From: Otis tarda
Lineage: Eukaryota; Chordata; Aves; Otidiformes; Otididae
DNA length: 64,000 nt
Assembly: GCA_026413225.1 (NCBI GenBank)
Contig: CM048552.1
Location: 27,393,001-27,457,000 of the forward strand
Direction: 5' to 3'
Part shown: piece after piece, positions 1 to 10,822 of the stretch
Numbering within the stretch: position 1 is the first letter of the stretch
How the letters are laid out: each line of letters opens with the position of its first letter
Made by a program: the position numbers and the translations under genes
Notes under the pieces: generated by a model
What the model saw: the letters and a program-made list of their open reading frames with translations, nothing else
The model's database searches: none
Told to the model about the DNA's origin: nothing

Positions 1-717
1 GTACTCAAAAATCAGGTTGGAATAAGAGCAATGCCTTCAATAACACTTCATTTATTTTACATTCAGGATGTGGTTGAGCAGGAGGCTGCAGTTAATGACT
101 GCATTAATAGGCTTAGCACAAACAGGGTACGTGTACTTTCCTCTCCATTTGCAGAGCATCTGGTATTTAACTGACCTTCTGTGATTCCTATGCATTGTCA
201 GTGAGCGCAGTACCAGTCTGTCACTTCCCTTATGGCTTCTGAAAGAGACAGACCTACTTATTTGTAGTCATTATCTTTTATTTAAAAGTCAAAAGGTAAC
301 ACTAAGATGACAACTCAGAGTATTCAATACTTGATTATCAGATTTCTGAAAACTTCAGGTTAAGTTTAATGCATGAAAAATCATCAAAGCTCAGAAATAA
401 TTTAAAGAATATAGAAAGTATTTCCTTTTATCTTTGCAGAAGCTTCTTTCAAGCAGAAATACGGCATGAGAAGACATTATTCTTTAATTAGAATCTGAGA
501 TTGTTTCTCAGCAACAACAACAGAATAAAGGAAACAGCAGTTCTGTAGCCATTCTTAAAGCAATGTCCTCATCTAAAATTTTAACCAAAACAACAAACAT
601 TTCATAGAACAAACACTTTCTCTCTAAGTCACTTTGAAGAATGAAGTCCTGGCTCCATTGAAAACTCTGGTAGGAAATCATCAAATAGGTTTTCTTACAG
701 TTGTTATTTACTAATAA
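1..717. other. unique AT-rich sequence, no gene seen
   Basis: I see no repeat, exon-like reading frame or RNA gene in this stretch up to the first LTR. The short open frames have the composition expected by chance in AT-rich DNA. Confidence 0.6.
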
Positions 718-1173
718 TTCCATGGTTTAGCCCCACTCAGCAGCTAGAATACCACCCTCCACAGTGCAATAGTGAGGAGAATCAAGAAAGAAAAGAAGGC
801 AAAACTCACGGGTTGAGATAAAAAAATATTTAAGAGAAAAAAAAACCAGAGATTGAAAACAAAGAACAAAAAACTCTATATAACATAAAATACTGAAGCA
901 CATAACTTACAGTACAATAGCTCACAATAGATCCTGATGCCCAGCTTCCTCCCAGGTAGCAGGAGGCTCCCCTTAGCACCATCCCCACTGTATATACTGA
1001 GCGTGAAGTCACAAGGTGTGGAATAGCCCTTTGGCTAATTGGGGTAAACTATCCCATCTGTTGGCTAATTAGTAAACTATCCCAGCTGTGTCCCCCAGCC
1101 ACAGGGGCCACCATTTCCTGTTCCTCTCCCAGCTCAGGTGAAATTTAACTCTATCTTAGCCAGAACCAGGACA
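718..1173 (-). mobile_element. solo LTR of an avian endogenous retrovirus (ERVL-like), copy 1
   Basis: Read on the minus strand, the element begins TGTCCTGGTTCTGGCTAAG and ends near CATGG plus three degenerate bases. I recognise this terminal pattern from a very common bird LTR family. Read in that direction it has a CRE-like box (TGACTTCA, 1004-1011) followed by a TATA-like box (GTATATAC, 990-997), which is the order expected for an LTR promoter, and it supports the minus orientation. It contains an imperfect internal duplication around GGCTAATTAGTAAACTATCC (about 1034-1088). It is shorter than the second copy, mainly near the 718 end. The possible 5-base target duplication (AATAA at 713-717, ATGAA at 1174-1178) matches at only three of five positions. 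No primer-binding site or retroviral coding sequence follows at lower coordinates, so it is best read as a solo LTR. Assignment to ERVL rather than ERVK is tentative. Confidence 0.85.
990..1011 (-). promoter_or_regulatory. LTR core promoter: CRE-like site plus TATA box (copy 1)
   Basis: On the minus strand a CRE-like octamer TGACTTCA (one mismatch from TGACGTCA) lies about 7 bases upstream of a TATA-like GTATATAC. The arrangement is seen directly; promoter activity is inferred from LTR biology. The mismatch removes the central CpG of the canonical CRE. Confidence 0.55.
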
Positions 1174-4119
1174 ATGAATATCAGTCAGGTAAGTGAATGA
1201 TCCCAAGTCACCCTAGCCACGTAAAAACATGGAGTAATTGCAGAACGAATTTTCACTAGAGTTGCTAGAAAGCATTATGGTGAAAAAGAACAATAAAGTA
1301 TACCTGGCTTCCAGCAACGGGACTTAAATACAACACCGATGCATTTACAGGGCAGGTGGCATCCACAGGCTTGTTCTTGGGAGCAGTAGGCAAAATCAGA
1401 GTTTCAGCCTTCATCCCGAGACACAGAAGAAGCTGATGTATTACTGGGAAGTGCTTATTTGAGCCCAGACAACAGCCAGAAAAGATTTCCAAGTGAAGAC
1501 TAAACTTTTAAAGCTTAAATGTTTGCCATGTGCAGTCACTTCACTTTGTGGCTATCAAAAAGAATCTGTCTCTCTGTTATTTCTAGAAGATGAGCAGATC
1601 TCTGGAATGCTAGCTTTTGTGGTCAGCTGACCTTGAGATGTCAGCTTGCCATTTGTCCTAAAACTTGTTTATTTGCTTATATTCTTTCCTGCTAAATATA
1701 TATATATATATATCTCCATCATTTTCACTGGAATAGAGGACTTCAATTTGGCCCTCATTCTCCTCCCAGTGACACTAGCATGGATCAGGTTTTCCTTAGC
1801 TCCCATGGATGCAACTTGTTTGTCTCAGAATAGAACTGGTAAAACTGAGAAAACAGCAAAACCTCTGTTCAGATGAGAGTTTTCTGGACCAGAAGTGTTG
1901 CTTCAGCCCTGTTGCTAAAATCAGAATGTAATGTCTTCCAAAATTAGGGTAAAATGATTATTAATTTTTAAGGAACTCTTTTTGCATGCCTCTAGATTTC
2001 TGAGTCTTCAGATTCCATCTATTTAATATTTTCAAAGTTTGCTGGTTTGCTGGAAGGGAGCATTTAGGTCTAGCTTTCTTTTTGTTGTTTTAGGTTTTTT
2101 TTTTCTTTCCTGTTTTTCTTCTTGTCTTTCCTTCTTCCTTTGTAAACAAGGAAGGTATGAGTCTCATACAGTTTCTTAGTTTAAGCATCTGATATTTTTA
2201 GAAAGATGTCTACAGCTGTGAAACTCTTAACAAAATAGTAGCAGGCAGCCCTTCTATTAGTGACAGTAAGGAAGACATGAATACCAAGCTAACATCAGAA
2301 GCAAAACTAGGGGCAGAGGAAATTGGGAAGGGCAAATTGTAGGAGGGAGTAGCAAGATCAGATCCCAGTGCCAGAGACAGAGTCAGCAATTGTTTTCAAG
2401 ATCCCCAGGGCCTTTCTCTGAGGCCAAATGGCACAGAAGAGCCTGCATCTATATTATTAAACTCTTTAACTCTCCAAAACAGGGTAGCAATATGTATATT
2501 GTCTGTTGCAGATGGTACCTGCCTTGTGCTAGTTCCTAAACCATACCTGGGAGAACTTTGAAATCTTTAAATTTTTTGTGAGTTGTAGTTTACTTAGGCC
2601 AACCTGTGCAAGGGACTGCTCTAAAGAATTTGCAATATGGATAGCCAAGTTTCTGGATCCACCTCATTTATTGATATGGACATAGCAGAAGTTCTGCGAC
2701 AAAGGAGGCACCTGAGGCCAATGACCATATTCTTGTCTATATTTACTAGTACATGTCCACCTCCCTAAGACTAGGGGAGGAGACAAGTGACAGCTGAGGA
2801 GGTGTTTAGTGCTTAATACCAAGTCTGGACCCCAGAAATGCATGAAGTTCTTTCAGAGGATCATCTCAAGTACAAAATGAGAGATGCAAAGTGTCTGATA
2901 TCCTCTCCTTCCATATCAATGCAATTACCAGCCACCAAGGCTGACTATATCTAATCAGCCAGCAATGACACAGCCATCACAGCTGTATTCCTTCTGATGG
3001 ACTGACAAATCACTTTTAAGAAACTTGCCAGATGTTGCAGGAAGGTTTCACATTCACACCACAGTGTGGTAGTAAAAACCACTGAGGTTTGAAAAGATAC
3101 TCTCACAGCGGCAGGAGGAGGGACAGACTGGAGGCTGCTACCCTATGTAGGGGAGCAAGGCTGTGGTTTCATGATATAGCGATTTTGGAATAATATGAGG
3201 ATGTTTTTAACACCCATTGCATTCCCTGACCCAGTCCTCAGTGCAAACTGTTACCTGAGTGCGATGGGGAGCCAGTACACCATGCAGAACCTGAGCAGAA
3301 GGCCAGGCAAGGGTGCCTGCAGCTAGAATGCCTTGATGCAGAGTGCAAACTGCTGCCTCCAGCTCTGGGGGCTGCACATAGAAAACAGGGCGAAGCTTGG
3401 CTACCCAGAGGCTGTGCTGGCTGCCATCCTGGCCAGCAGCTATCCAAACTAAGTCATCCTGCCTGTCTCACTCAATGGAGGTTCACCTCTATCCTCCCTC
3501 TCCATGGCCACCCTCTCCACATCGTTCAGCTTTGTGCTGGCAGTCCGTGTGGTTTAATGCACTCTGCGTTCATTCAACTACTCGCCTCATCTCTCTCCTA
3601 ATCCTCTGGAGATACTTTATGTGGGGAGATTCTAAATGGCATCTTCTGAAAAAGCACTTCTAGCTACCACAACATGGGGTTTTAAGTAACATTTGGGCCT
3701 TTGTACAGCCAACACTAGATTTATTTTTTTAAGTCTTTTGAGCTGAAATGAGCTCAAAATGGAACAAGGCACATGGGCCGAAAGACTAAATGTCAGCAAA
3801 GTGGATATGAACTGCTGAGCAAACCTGCTTGATAGAAAAGGGAACTGTCTACAAAAAGGCTAGAAAATATGAACCTGGAAATTGTGAATTGACCCTGGAA
3901 ATGAAACAAAACTCTGCAGCTCTAGCAAAATCCTGCTGGAATCACAGGCAGGACAAAGGACTGTGAAACCTATTATCAGATCTACCTCCCTCACCTAGGC
4001 AAGCAAGCCTGTCTAACCCTGCCTTCTGCTGGGACTTTCAAGAATACTTAGATAAAATCCAGGACAACCTTGCTTATAAATAAGTTGAATATATGTGTAC
4101 AGTGGTTGGCAAGTAAGCG
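1174..4119. other. unique sequence with small low-complexity tracts
   Basis: No gene or recognisable transposon was found. There is an (AT)9 microsatellite at 1696-1713 and a pyrimidine-rich tract at about 2075-2141. At 3240-3660 two GC-richer open frames overlap on opposite strands. They have no start context, splice pattern or recognisable domain, and I treat them as chance. Confidence 0.55.
1696..1713. repeat. (AT)9 microsatellite
   Basis: Nine uninterrupted AT dinucleotides. Possibly polymorphic in length. Confidence 0.95.
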
Positions 4120-4443
4120 GCTTTGAGAATGGTTATAGACAGATAAAACTGATCATCCTCCTCTATTCGTTACTCAGAGTATCGTGTCCAGTTTTAGTCC
4201 CCCACATACAGGAGAGATGTTCAGAAGCTGGAGCAAATTCAGTGACTGGAGCACAGGTGTGGGGAGAAGCTGAGGGATGTGGGCTTGCTCGACCTGTAGA
4301 AGATTAAGGAGGGATCTCTCCTCAGAGATGCACAGCAAAGGAAGAGAAGGAACAGTCACATGTTGGAGGATGGGCTATTCTAGCCGTCTGTATGGAAAAA
4401 CATCTTCATGCTGAGAACGGGTAAGCACTGGGTTGTCAAAAGA
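4120..4443 (+). mobile_element. older CR1 LINE, 5' part, split by a younger CR1
   Basis: The stretch reads as a diverged CR1 3' region on the plus strand. Recognisable landmarks include GTGTCCAGTTTTAG (about 4186), GATGTGGGCTTGCTCGACCTG (4274-4294) and GAAAAACATCTTCATGCTGAG (about 4392). These correspond in order to the CR1 segments 'gtgtccagttctgg', 'gagttgggcttgttcagcctg' and 'aggaagaaattcttcacgatgag'. It is clearly more diverged than the CR1 that follows. The copy stops at about the point equivalent to 'cactggaacaggttgcc' and appears to resume at about 5040, so the younger CR1 was inserted into it. The start is approximate. Confidence 0.75.
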
Positions 4444-4444
4444 A

Positions 4445-5023
4445 ACATGGACAGCAGGTTGAGGGAGGTGATTCTGCCCCTCTACTCTGCTCTCATGAGA
4501 CCCCACCTGCAGTACTACGTCCAGCTCTGGAGTCCCCAACATAAGAAGGACATGGGCCTGTTGGAGCGTGTCCAGAAGAGGGCCACGAAGATGAGCAGAG
4601 GGCTGGAGCACCTCTCCTGTGAGGACAGGCTGAGAGAGTTGGGGCTGTTCAGCCTGGAGAAGAGGAGGCTCCGATAAGACCTTATAGCGGCCTTCCAGTA
4701 CTTAAAGGGGGCCTACAGGAAAGATGGGGAGAAACTCTAACACAGCCTGTTATGATAGGATGAGGGGTAATGGTTTTAAAATAGAAGGAGGCAGATTCAG
4801 ACTTGATATAAGGAAGACATTTTTTACAATGAATGTGGTGGAACACTGGAACATGTTGCCCAGAGAGGTGGTAGATGCCCCATCCCTGGAAACTTTCAAG
4901 GCCAGGTTGGATGGGGCTCTGAGCAATCTGATCTGGTTGGAGATGTCGCTGCTTCTTGCAGGGGGGTTGGACTAGATGACCTTTAAAGGTCCACTCCAAC
5001 CCAAACTATTCTATGATTCTATG
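4445..5023 (+). mobile_element. younger CR1 LINE 3' fragment, 5'-truncated
   Basis: A well-preserved CR1 tail. It contains the last part of the ORF2-derived region (GACCCCACCTGCAGTACTAC at 4499-4518, then CTGGAGCACCTCTCCTGTGA), the 3' region (GAACACTGGAACATGTTGCCC at 4842-4862) and the terminal GGTTGGACTAGATGACC followed by ATTCTATGATTCTATG at 5008-5023. CR1 copies are normally 5'-truncated and lack a poly(A) tail, and this copy fits. Translated on the plus strand it gives two broken frames (4408-4677 and 4724-4975) that are remnants of the reverse transcriptase C-terminus and adjoining 3' region, not host genes. Its similarity to the 19282-19611 copy suggests the same or a sister subfamily. 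Confidence 0.95.
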
Positions 5024-5085
5024 TTGCTTCTAGATATAGTGTAATTTCCACCTTGGAGATTTTAGATCCCGACTACCTAACCACT
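5024..5085 (+). mobile_element. older CR1 LINE, 3' continuation after the nested insertion
   Basis: The segment GTAATTTCCACCTTGGAG (5041-5058), followed by a diverged 'cccgactacc', matches the CR1 stretch 'gaatctccatccttggagatattcaaaacccgactgg'. That stretch directly follows the point where the 4120-4443 copy breaks off. This makes 4120-4443 and 5024-5085 two halves of one older element. Its end is uncertain. Confidence 0.6.
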
Positions 5086-5995
5086 CTGCAGGTATCAAGA
5101 TCCTGATCACTTTTTGGAACTGTGCCAACGTTCCCCGTACCCGTGCACACCAGCCTTTCTCATGGCACTAACACTACCCACTCCTGTGCACAGGAGAGCA
5201 CATTTCCAAATCAGAGACCCATGTTCAACAGAAAGCCATCCCCTCTGCCTTCAACTCCAGGGGGCAGGCTGAAGCTGTGGCTTTGGGGGACTGAGTATGC
5301 ACAGCAGTGGAGGAAATGCTCCTGTGCTTGTGGGGATCTCGCAGAAGCTAATTTAAAGCATTCAACGGAGGTGCCTCAGCTGGGAGACTTGCCTCCCTGC
5401 TTTCTCTTTATGGGCAGTGAAGGGGAAACATAGAGCGAGGATGTTCCCACTTTAGGCATCTTGGCTATGTGCTTGGGGTTTCAGGGGCTGATTCAAGGCC
5501 TAGCATGTCCCAGCTGGCAGCTGGAGAGTGGCACTGTAATCATACCCCTTCCCTTTGAGATAGCTTCCTTTGCAAGGACAAACCCCAAATGCTTGTGTAC
5601 ACGGTGGCTTGTCAGTGTGCCAGCAAGTGGTTCCTGACAGTGGTTTGAAGACATTTCAGAGGGCAGGCAGCAGCAGAAGATGCCTTGCCTGTGACTGCAG
5701 CTGCTTTCAAAATCCACAGCACAGACTAAGCACGTCAAAGAGTGTGAAGGTTATCTTAAGAGGTGAACAAACAGATGTTATCTGCAGTGATGAGATTCTT
5801 GTTTTAGCAAATTTTTATTAATTAGTGTTTGTTTCAGATCTCAAGTGCTAGAACAGAAGAAAGAAGTAAAGGGCAAAAGCAGAAAATCCACAGGTTAATA
5901 AGCAAATCAAAGAAACAAATAGATGAAAGACTGGGGTGAGGGGTAGGAGGAGACAAAAAATATGTTGCTACCCGTACCAGATCCTTCAAACAGGT
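5086..5995. other. unique sequence, no gene seen
   Basis: Moderately GC-rich in parts. The open frames at 5122-5433 and 5493-5821 overlap on both strands and show no domain or splice structure. A purine-rich stretch lies at about 5850-5960. Confidence 0.5.
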
Positions 5996-5999
5996 TCTT

Positions 6000-6135
6000 G
6001 CACTACATTAATCTCTGTAGTCTTTTATCAGCCTCTGCTTGAACTCCCCCAGTGATAATGATAAGCCACCTCACTTGGCAGCGTGTTACGCTGCCTCACC
6101 GTTCTCTCCGATCAGCCATAAAAAGTGGGAGCAAA
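6000..6135 (-). mobile_element. ancient degraded CR1 fragment
   Basis: The plus-strand text TGAACTCCCCCAGTGATAAT (6040-6059), then CCACCTCACTTGGCAGC (6067-6083), parallels the reverse complement of a CR1 3' region ('ttgaacacctccagtgatgg...ccacctccctgggcagcc'). It continues with diverged matches to about 6135. Divergence is high, so this is an old insertion and both ends are approximate. Confidence 0.55.
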
Positions 6136-6754
6136 ACCAAAAATCCAGGGCTCCTGGTGCAGCGTGTGCTTAGGGCAGCTGGTTTTGGAAGGGTGAGTGC
6201 TGGCACAGGGCAGACGATGCACCTCTCCCGGGGCTGAGGATGCAGCCATGTGCCACCCGCACTTCTCCCCATGCTGCTGCCAGAGACAAACAACACCTTC
6301 AGCTGCTGCCCAAAAGTGCTGGCATGGCTGCACACGTGCCACGAGGCTTGAAGCAGGGGTAGGTGCCAGCAGCTCCCAGGTTGTCCTCGGGAAAGGCTGA
6401 GGTGGAAAAACCACCAGCCATCATCAGAACAACCCCACTGCCCTCCCCTAGCCCTGTGGGAGCTGTGCTATGCACCCCAGGGACATTTCACGATGCTTTT
6501 ATGGAGGTGGTTTCTACTCTTTAATTCATATCGGTTTTGTGCACTGCAGTCTCCTTCCATGAACTGGCAATCATTCACCTTTCCAAGAAGCAGTCAGATC
6601 CTCAGAGAGCAGTATGTTGTTGTGCCACCAGTTATTGTTATTATTACTTAGTATTTTAATTGTTAGCGTGATGCTTTAAGTTGATGAAAGTGGGATTTCC
6701 AAACACAACCTGCAAACAGTGCATACATTAAAAAATATGTTGCATAAAAATGAA
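6136..6754. other. unique sequence, locally GC-rich, no gene seen
   Basis: The 6140-6420 part is GC-rich and carries three overlapping frames of 67-100 codons on both strands. None has a recognisable domain and they are best explained by base composition. Confidence 0.5.
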
Positions 6755-6818
6755 TCTCACTTCAAAGGCCTTACTCCAGATTAATACTGCTATAGCTGAG
6801 AGCAGAATTTAGTCCCAT
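6755..6818. repeat. half of an ancient palindromic MITE-like amniote repeat (copy A)
   Basis: The text TTACTCCAGATTAATACTG (6771-6789), followed by GAGAGCAGAATTTAGTCCC (6800-6818), matches the right arm of a palindromic repeat I recognise from reptile and bird genomes ('ttactccagatttacacc...gagagcagaatttggccc'). The left arm is not clearly preserved. Family naming is from memory and tentative. Confidence 0.55.
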
Positions 6819-7599
6819 GTTATTATCTCTGAAGGAAGATTAAGGCTCAAGATGCGATTAGTTTCAGTTTAGCGAAAGGGGTGGGATGGAACAAGTATGT
6901 TTCCAGTAGAGTATTTTCCATAGGAGACCAAGGAACCAAAGACCTTCTCTGTTGCTGTCTGAATTACATGCCTCAAAGTTTTTTCTTAACCTTTAACAAA
7001 TCAATCATTAGACAAACAATGCCTTTGCATTTCAGATTTTTTTTATATATATATTGAAATAATTACCTCAGTAAAATTCCTGGTTTAAATACATGAATAT
7101 TGGTATGAAAATGTTTTTAGGAAGAAAGTTTATTCTCTTCCTGTTTCAGAATACACTCTGCTTATATAAGCACACTGATACTGGGTATAAACGCTTTTCC
7201 CCAGATCTAGCTAATGCAATTCAAATCTTTATGTGAAATAGAGCCCAGCCATTTTTCCTAGTCCTGTGTATCCTCTCAATCAGCATGAGGAGGAGGAGGA
7301 AGTATATGAGTCAGTAGAAATGTGTTTTTCACTTTCAAAAAAAGTTAGATTTAGGAGGCCTAAAAAGTGTGTTTAGTTTCAATACAGTGCTGTATTCTGG
7401 TCCGGCACTTTGTTCAATGGCATTCCTTAAACTCCAGCAGTTTTCTAATCCCTTAAAGCCAGAATGAATCAGGTGTGTTCTTCGGTCTTTTTCTGCTACA
7501 ACTGATCATTTCACAGTGGGCAGTTCCCCTCTCTCCTTTGTGTCAAATCAAAGCTAGAGAAAATCTTGACATATAAGAAAGATATTAATGATTCTGTTA
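6819..7599. other. unique AT-rich sequence, no gene seen
   Basis: Contains a short GGA-rich run at about 7287-7301 and short poly-T/TA runs near 7029-7044. No other structure was recognised. Confidence 0.5.
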
Positions 7600-7715
7600 A
7601 TATGGACTGTAAACTGCTTTGGGCAGGGACAGGTTCACACTACAGGGTTGCTAAATTTTTCAGCACTGAGTAATGACATATTTAGTTGGGATCTCAACAC
7701 ATTGCTGTAGTCTAC
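7600..7715 (+). mobile_element. ancient SINE-like remnant (MIR/CORE-SINE type tail)
   Basis: GGACTGTAAACTGCTTTGGGC at 7603-7623, then a diverged 'agggacaggttc', then TTCAGCACTGAGTAATG (about 7659) and TTGGGATCTC (about 7686). These follow the order of a common amniote ancient repeat tail ('agactgtaagctctttggggcagggac...tacagcacctagcacaatgg...ggggtctc'). The match is diverged and the precise family is uncertain. Confidence 0.5.
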
Positions 7716-8309
7716 ATGTTGTGCAAGAAATGTTTGGTTTGCACGTCATTCTGGAGGATATTTCTTTTTGCTTTTTGAGAACTGAACTTAATGGAATAGG
7801 CTAAGGGGAAAGTAAGAATGCTGAAGTGAAAAAAAAAAAAGACATTTTGAGAAAGTTTCAGTTTAGTCATAGTAAATATAATAAAGTTCACTTTATTGCA
7901 TGCAACAAATCATGCTTAAATATAACTCCTTACAGGCACTGTATTTTGAGAACAGACTTTGCGCTTACTAAGTCAATAACTGGCTGACAGTAGCAAAAGC
8001 AATAAGGAGAAGAAGTCTTTATCAGAAGAGTGTTCATGGTTTGAAATTCAGGCCCTAGTCACTCTAGACACCAGAGCTTCCTTTAGAGACTTTAAGGTCT
8101 CCAAAGTCCCTAATTTATGAAAGATGAAATATCTTCCCACTGGTCTATGGAGAGTATGCAGACTGTTTTCTGGAGAAAACTTTTGAAAGAAATCTTTCAT
8201 TTTGCTCATGATTACTCACTTTCTTATGGTAAGGGTGAGAAGAGTAAGAGCTCAACACTGCCCGTTTGACCGTAGCCTCCCTGACGCTGCTGTTATGTGT
8301 GCATCCCCA

Positions 8310-8411
8310 GGCTGTCTGGGAGCAGAGCTGTAGTGTGCTGTAGTGTGCTGTAGTGGGTTAAGGCTGTCTGGGAGCAGAGCTGTAGTGTGCGTGTGCTGCA
8401 GTGGGTTAAGG
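8310..8411. repeat. 52-base tandem duplication with 10-base sub-repeats
   Basis: Two adjacent copies start at 8310 and 8362 with GGCTGTCTGGGAGCAGAGC. Both end with GTGGGTTAAGG. Inside the first copy the 10-mer CTGTAGTGTG recurs, giving a second level of repetition. The second copy differs at the sub-repeat junction (TGCGTGTGCTGCAG), as expected from replication slippage. Confidence 0.9.
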
Positions 8412-10817
8412 TGCTCTGCAACTTTTTCCTTGGTGAATTATGAAGAAAATTGTCTGTCTTTCTGAGTATGTGGGTGAAGAGAAGAAAGACTCTGGAAAGT
8501 TATCAGCACTTATGTGATTTAGTTTGCATCTCTGTTTCAAAGTGTGCAGTCATCACCAGTTGAAAGTGGCAGCCAGTTTCCAGCCTATCCCTGGAGACTA
8601 GAAGACCAGTCTGGTTTGAAATCAGTGTCAAGCTCAAGTTCTTTGATTTTTGGCATGTGTGATGGAGGTTCCAGTATGTCAGTACAAACCTGAGATACGT
8701 CCAGCAAAGATATAAGGTTTTGAGAGTACCATATTAACTACAGCCTTTCTCTCCATCAGCATGATTTCTTTTATTCCATGGCCCATATTTTTTCTTTGCA
8801 TTAAAAAGAGAGTCAAAAATACTTCTGACTGTTTTGGAAAATTAAAATCACTTTTCCATATCCTAAATGATCAGGCATACCCTTTACTATACGGGATTCA
8901 AATTATGTGAAAGCATTAGTTCTCAATTATCACTTGCCAGCTCTTCTCAAACACATTGGTGCTTCCTATTTAGCTCTGTTTAAAAAAATAATTTTTTGCA
9001 TAATGAAGTAGGAAATAGGATGAAACAACAACAAAGTAATCATGCTATCCTCTTGAGAACTTAGAAAACTATCATTTAGCATCATCATGGATGTAATTTG
9101 TTCGAGAGTCTGAGAAGTAGAAGTATTTATAACATGAGTGTAGTTTGAAGCCAGGACAAGCAGTTGTGTTAGATAGCCAAAGATGGAGCTCGGAAAAGCA
9201 GGAGTGGTGGTCAAAGACTTTCACAGAGCTGACAAGATTTCTAGAGTGACATACACATAGCCTGATAATCATCAGTGAAATACCTTTGTACAAAATCTAG
9301 AGCCTTTGCTGTTGGCAGTTCTTCACAAGTACTGTCATTTATTTATTACTTACTTTTGGCACAGCTGTATGTAAGGACTGATGTGGGAGCCCATTTGGAT
9401 GCAGAAGAATACATAGGATCTCTCCTGAAGGGTCTTAAAAGTGAAATAGATGTAGGGAAAAAGCATGTCATATGAAAATCAGCAAGGTAATGCTTGAATG
9501 TCACTTAATTGTCTTCAAGCACTTTCTTTCAAGTGGATTGCACAGCAAAATAACAAGTAAATGGAAAGAAAAAAGTATGTACTGTGTAGAAGAGGGCAGA
9601 GGAGGAAAAGAAGAGGTGTAGCTGTGGAGTGATACATGGATGTACAAGTTTGTGAGGAGAACAAAAGGGTTAGGCAGGCAAAGAACAGAGAAGGTTTGTG
9701 CATGCATAGAGCCCTGCTCCCCATGGTGCAGTGGGTCCAGCGTCCCAGCGCACATGCAGCAGGTCCTCTGCATGGACACATGCACCAAGCTGTCAGGCTG
9801 GATGCACCCAGGGACGTGGCCTTCACTGGCCTCATGCCTCTCTCCTCAGCCTCCCGCTGGATGTGGGCTGGGAGGAGGACTGGGCCCTGTGGAGATGCTG
9901 GGACTTCTCCAAGCAGCAGTCCCACCTCTGCACCATATCCCTGCTAAAATCAGCTCCTGTTGCCCTCTGCAGTCTTTCCTTGACAAGAAAGAGATGCTGC
10001 AAGAGATGGGTAGCACCAGTGGAGCTTGAATTCCCATTGATAGATTTATCGGTGCAGGCAGGTGGTGGGGATTGAGTTAACCAGCTCTTGCTTTGGCAGC
10101 CTTTGTAGATGCACCAACCACTCGGACTGCTTGTACGCAATGTGAAATGAACTTTCCCCTGGGCAAGGCAAAGCAGAATGGGTAGCAAAATCCTATTAGA
10201 GTAACTGGTTACTGGGGCTATTGTAGATTTTTCTCCAGTCTTGTAACTAAATGATTAGTTGTTATAGACAGCTTCACAGGACACAGATGCAAGTCGTCAG
10301 TGTTAGCAGGATATAATAAAATTTTTTTCAGAAAGAAAGTTAAAACTTTGTACAATTTGAAGCAGCCTTCGAGTCTTAGCTCAAGTTTAGTATGTTGCCT
10401 ACTACTACAGAAGCCCCTCTCAGGAGCTGGGACCATCTTACAACACAAGTAAGAAGTATTATAAATACAAATCCATTGTACAGTTGGATGTTATAAAGAT
10501 CAGAAATAATAAATGCATGTTGATTAAAACATAACCCTAAGGAAAATTCAAACTTGTATAGCCTATATGCATTTGTGTCAGCCCAGAATTGTGAAAAATG
10601 CCCATGTCAAGTGTTATTTTTTTTGAAAGGTAGAATGGTGTACTGTCAATCCAGATTTAAATTCAAACATGGCCTTAGGTTCATACCTGTAACATTCATT
10701 TATGATGAACCTGTGAGAATATTGTATTAATGAATGCAGCTTATACACTACTGGAATAAATGATGTGCCACAGATGGAGAGATCATGGAGAGATTAGCTT
10801 AATAAACATATATTTCT
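8412..10817. other. unique sequence; GC-richer block at about 9700-10020, no supported gene
   Basis: Between 9515 and 10188 seven overlapping frames of 63-136 codons occur on both strands. This simultaneous openness reflects composition (few TA dinucleotides), not coding. No domain, splice pattern or conserved motif was seen. The remainder is ordinary AT-rich sequence. Confidence 0.5.
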
Positions 10818-10822
10818 GTGAT

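Noticed and set aside
9515-10188. Overlapping open frames of up to 136 codons
   Set aside because: Seven frames on both strands are open over the same bases, which is what GC-rich, stop-poor DNA gives. No domain, splice pattern or codon signal favours any one frame.
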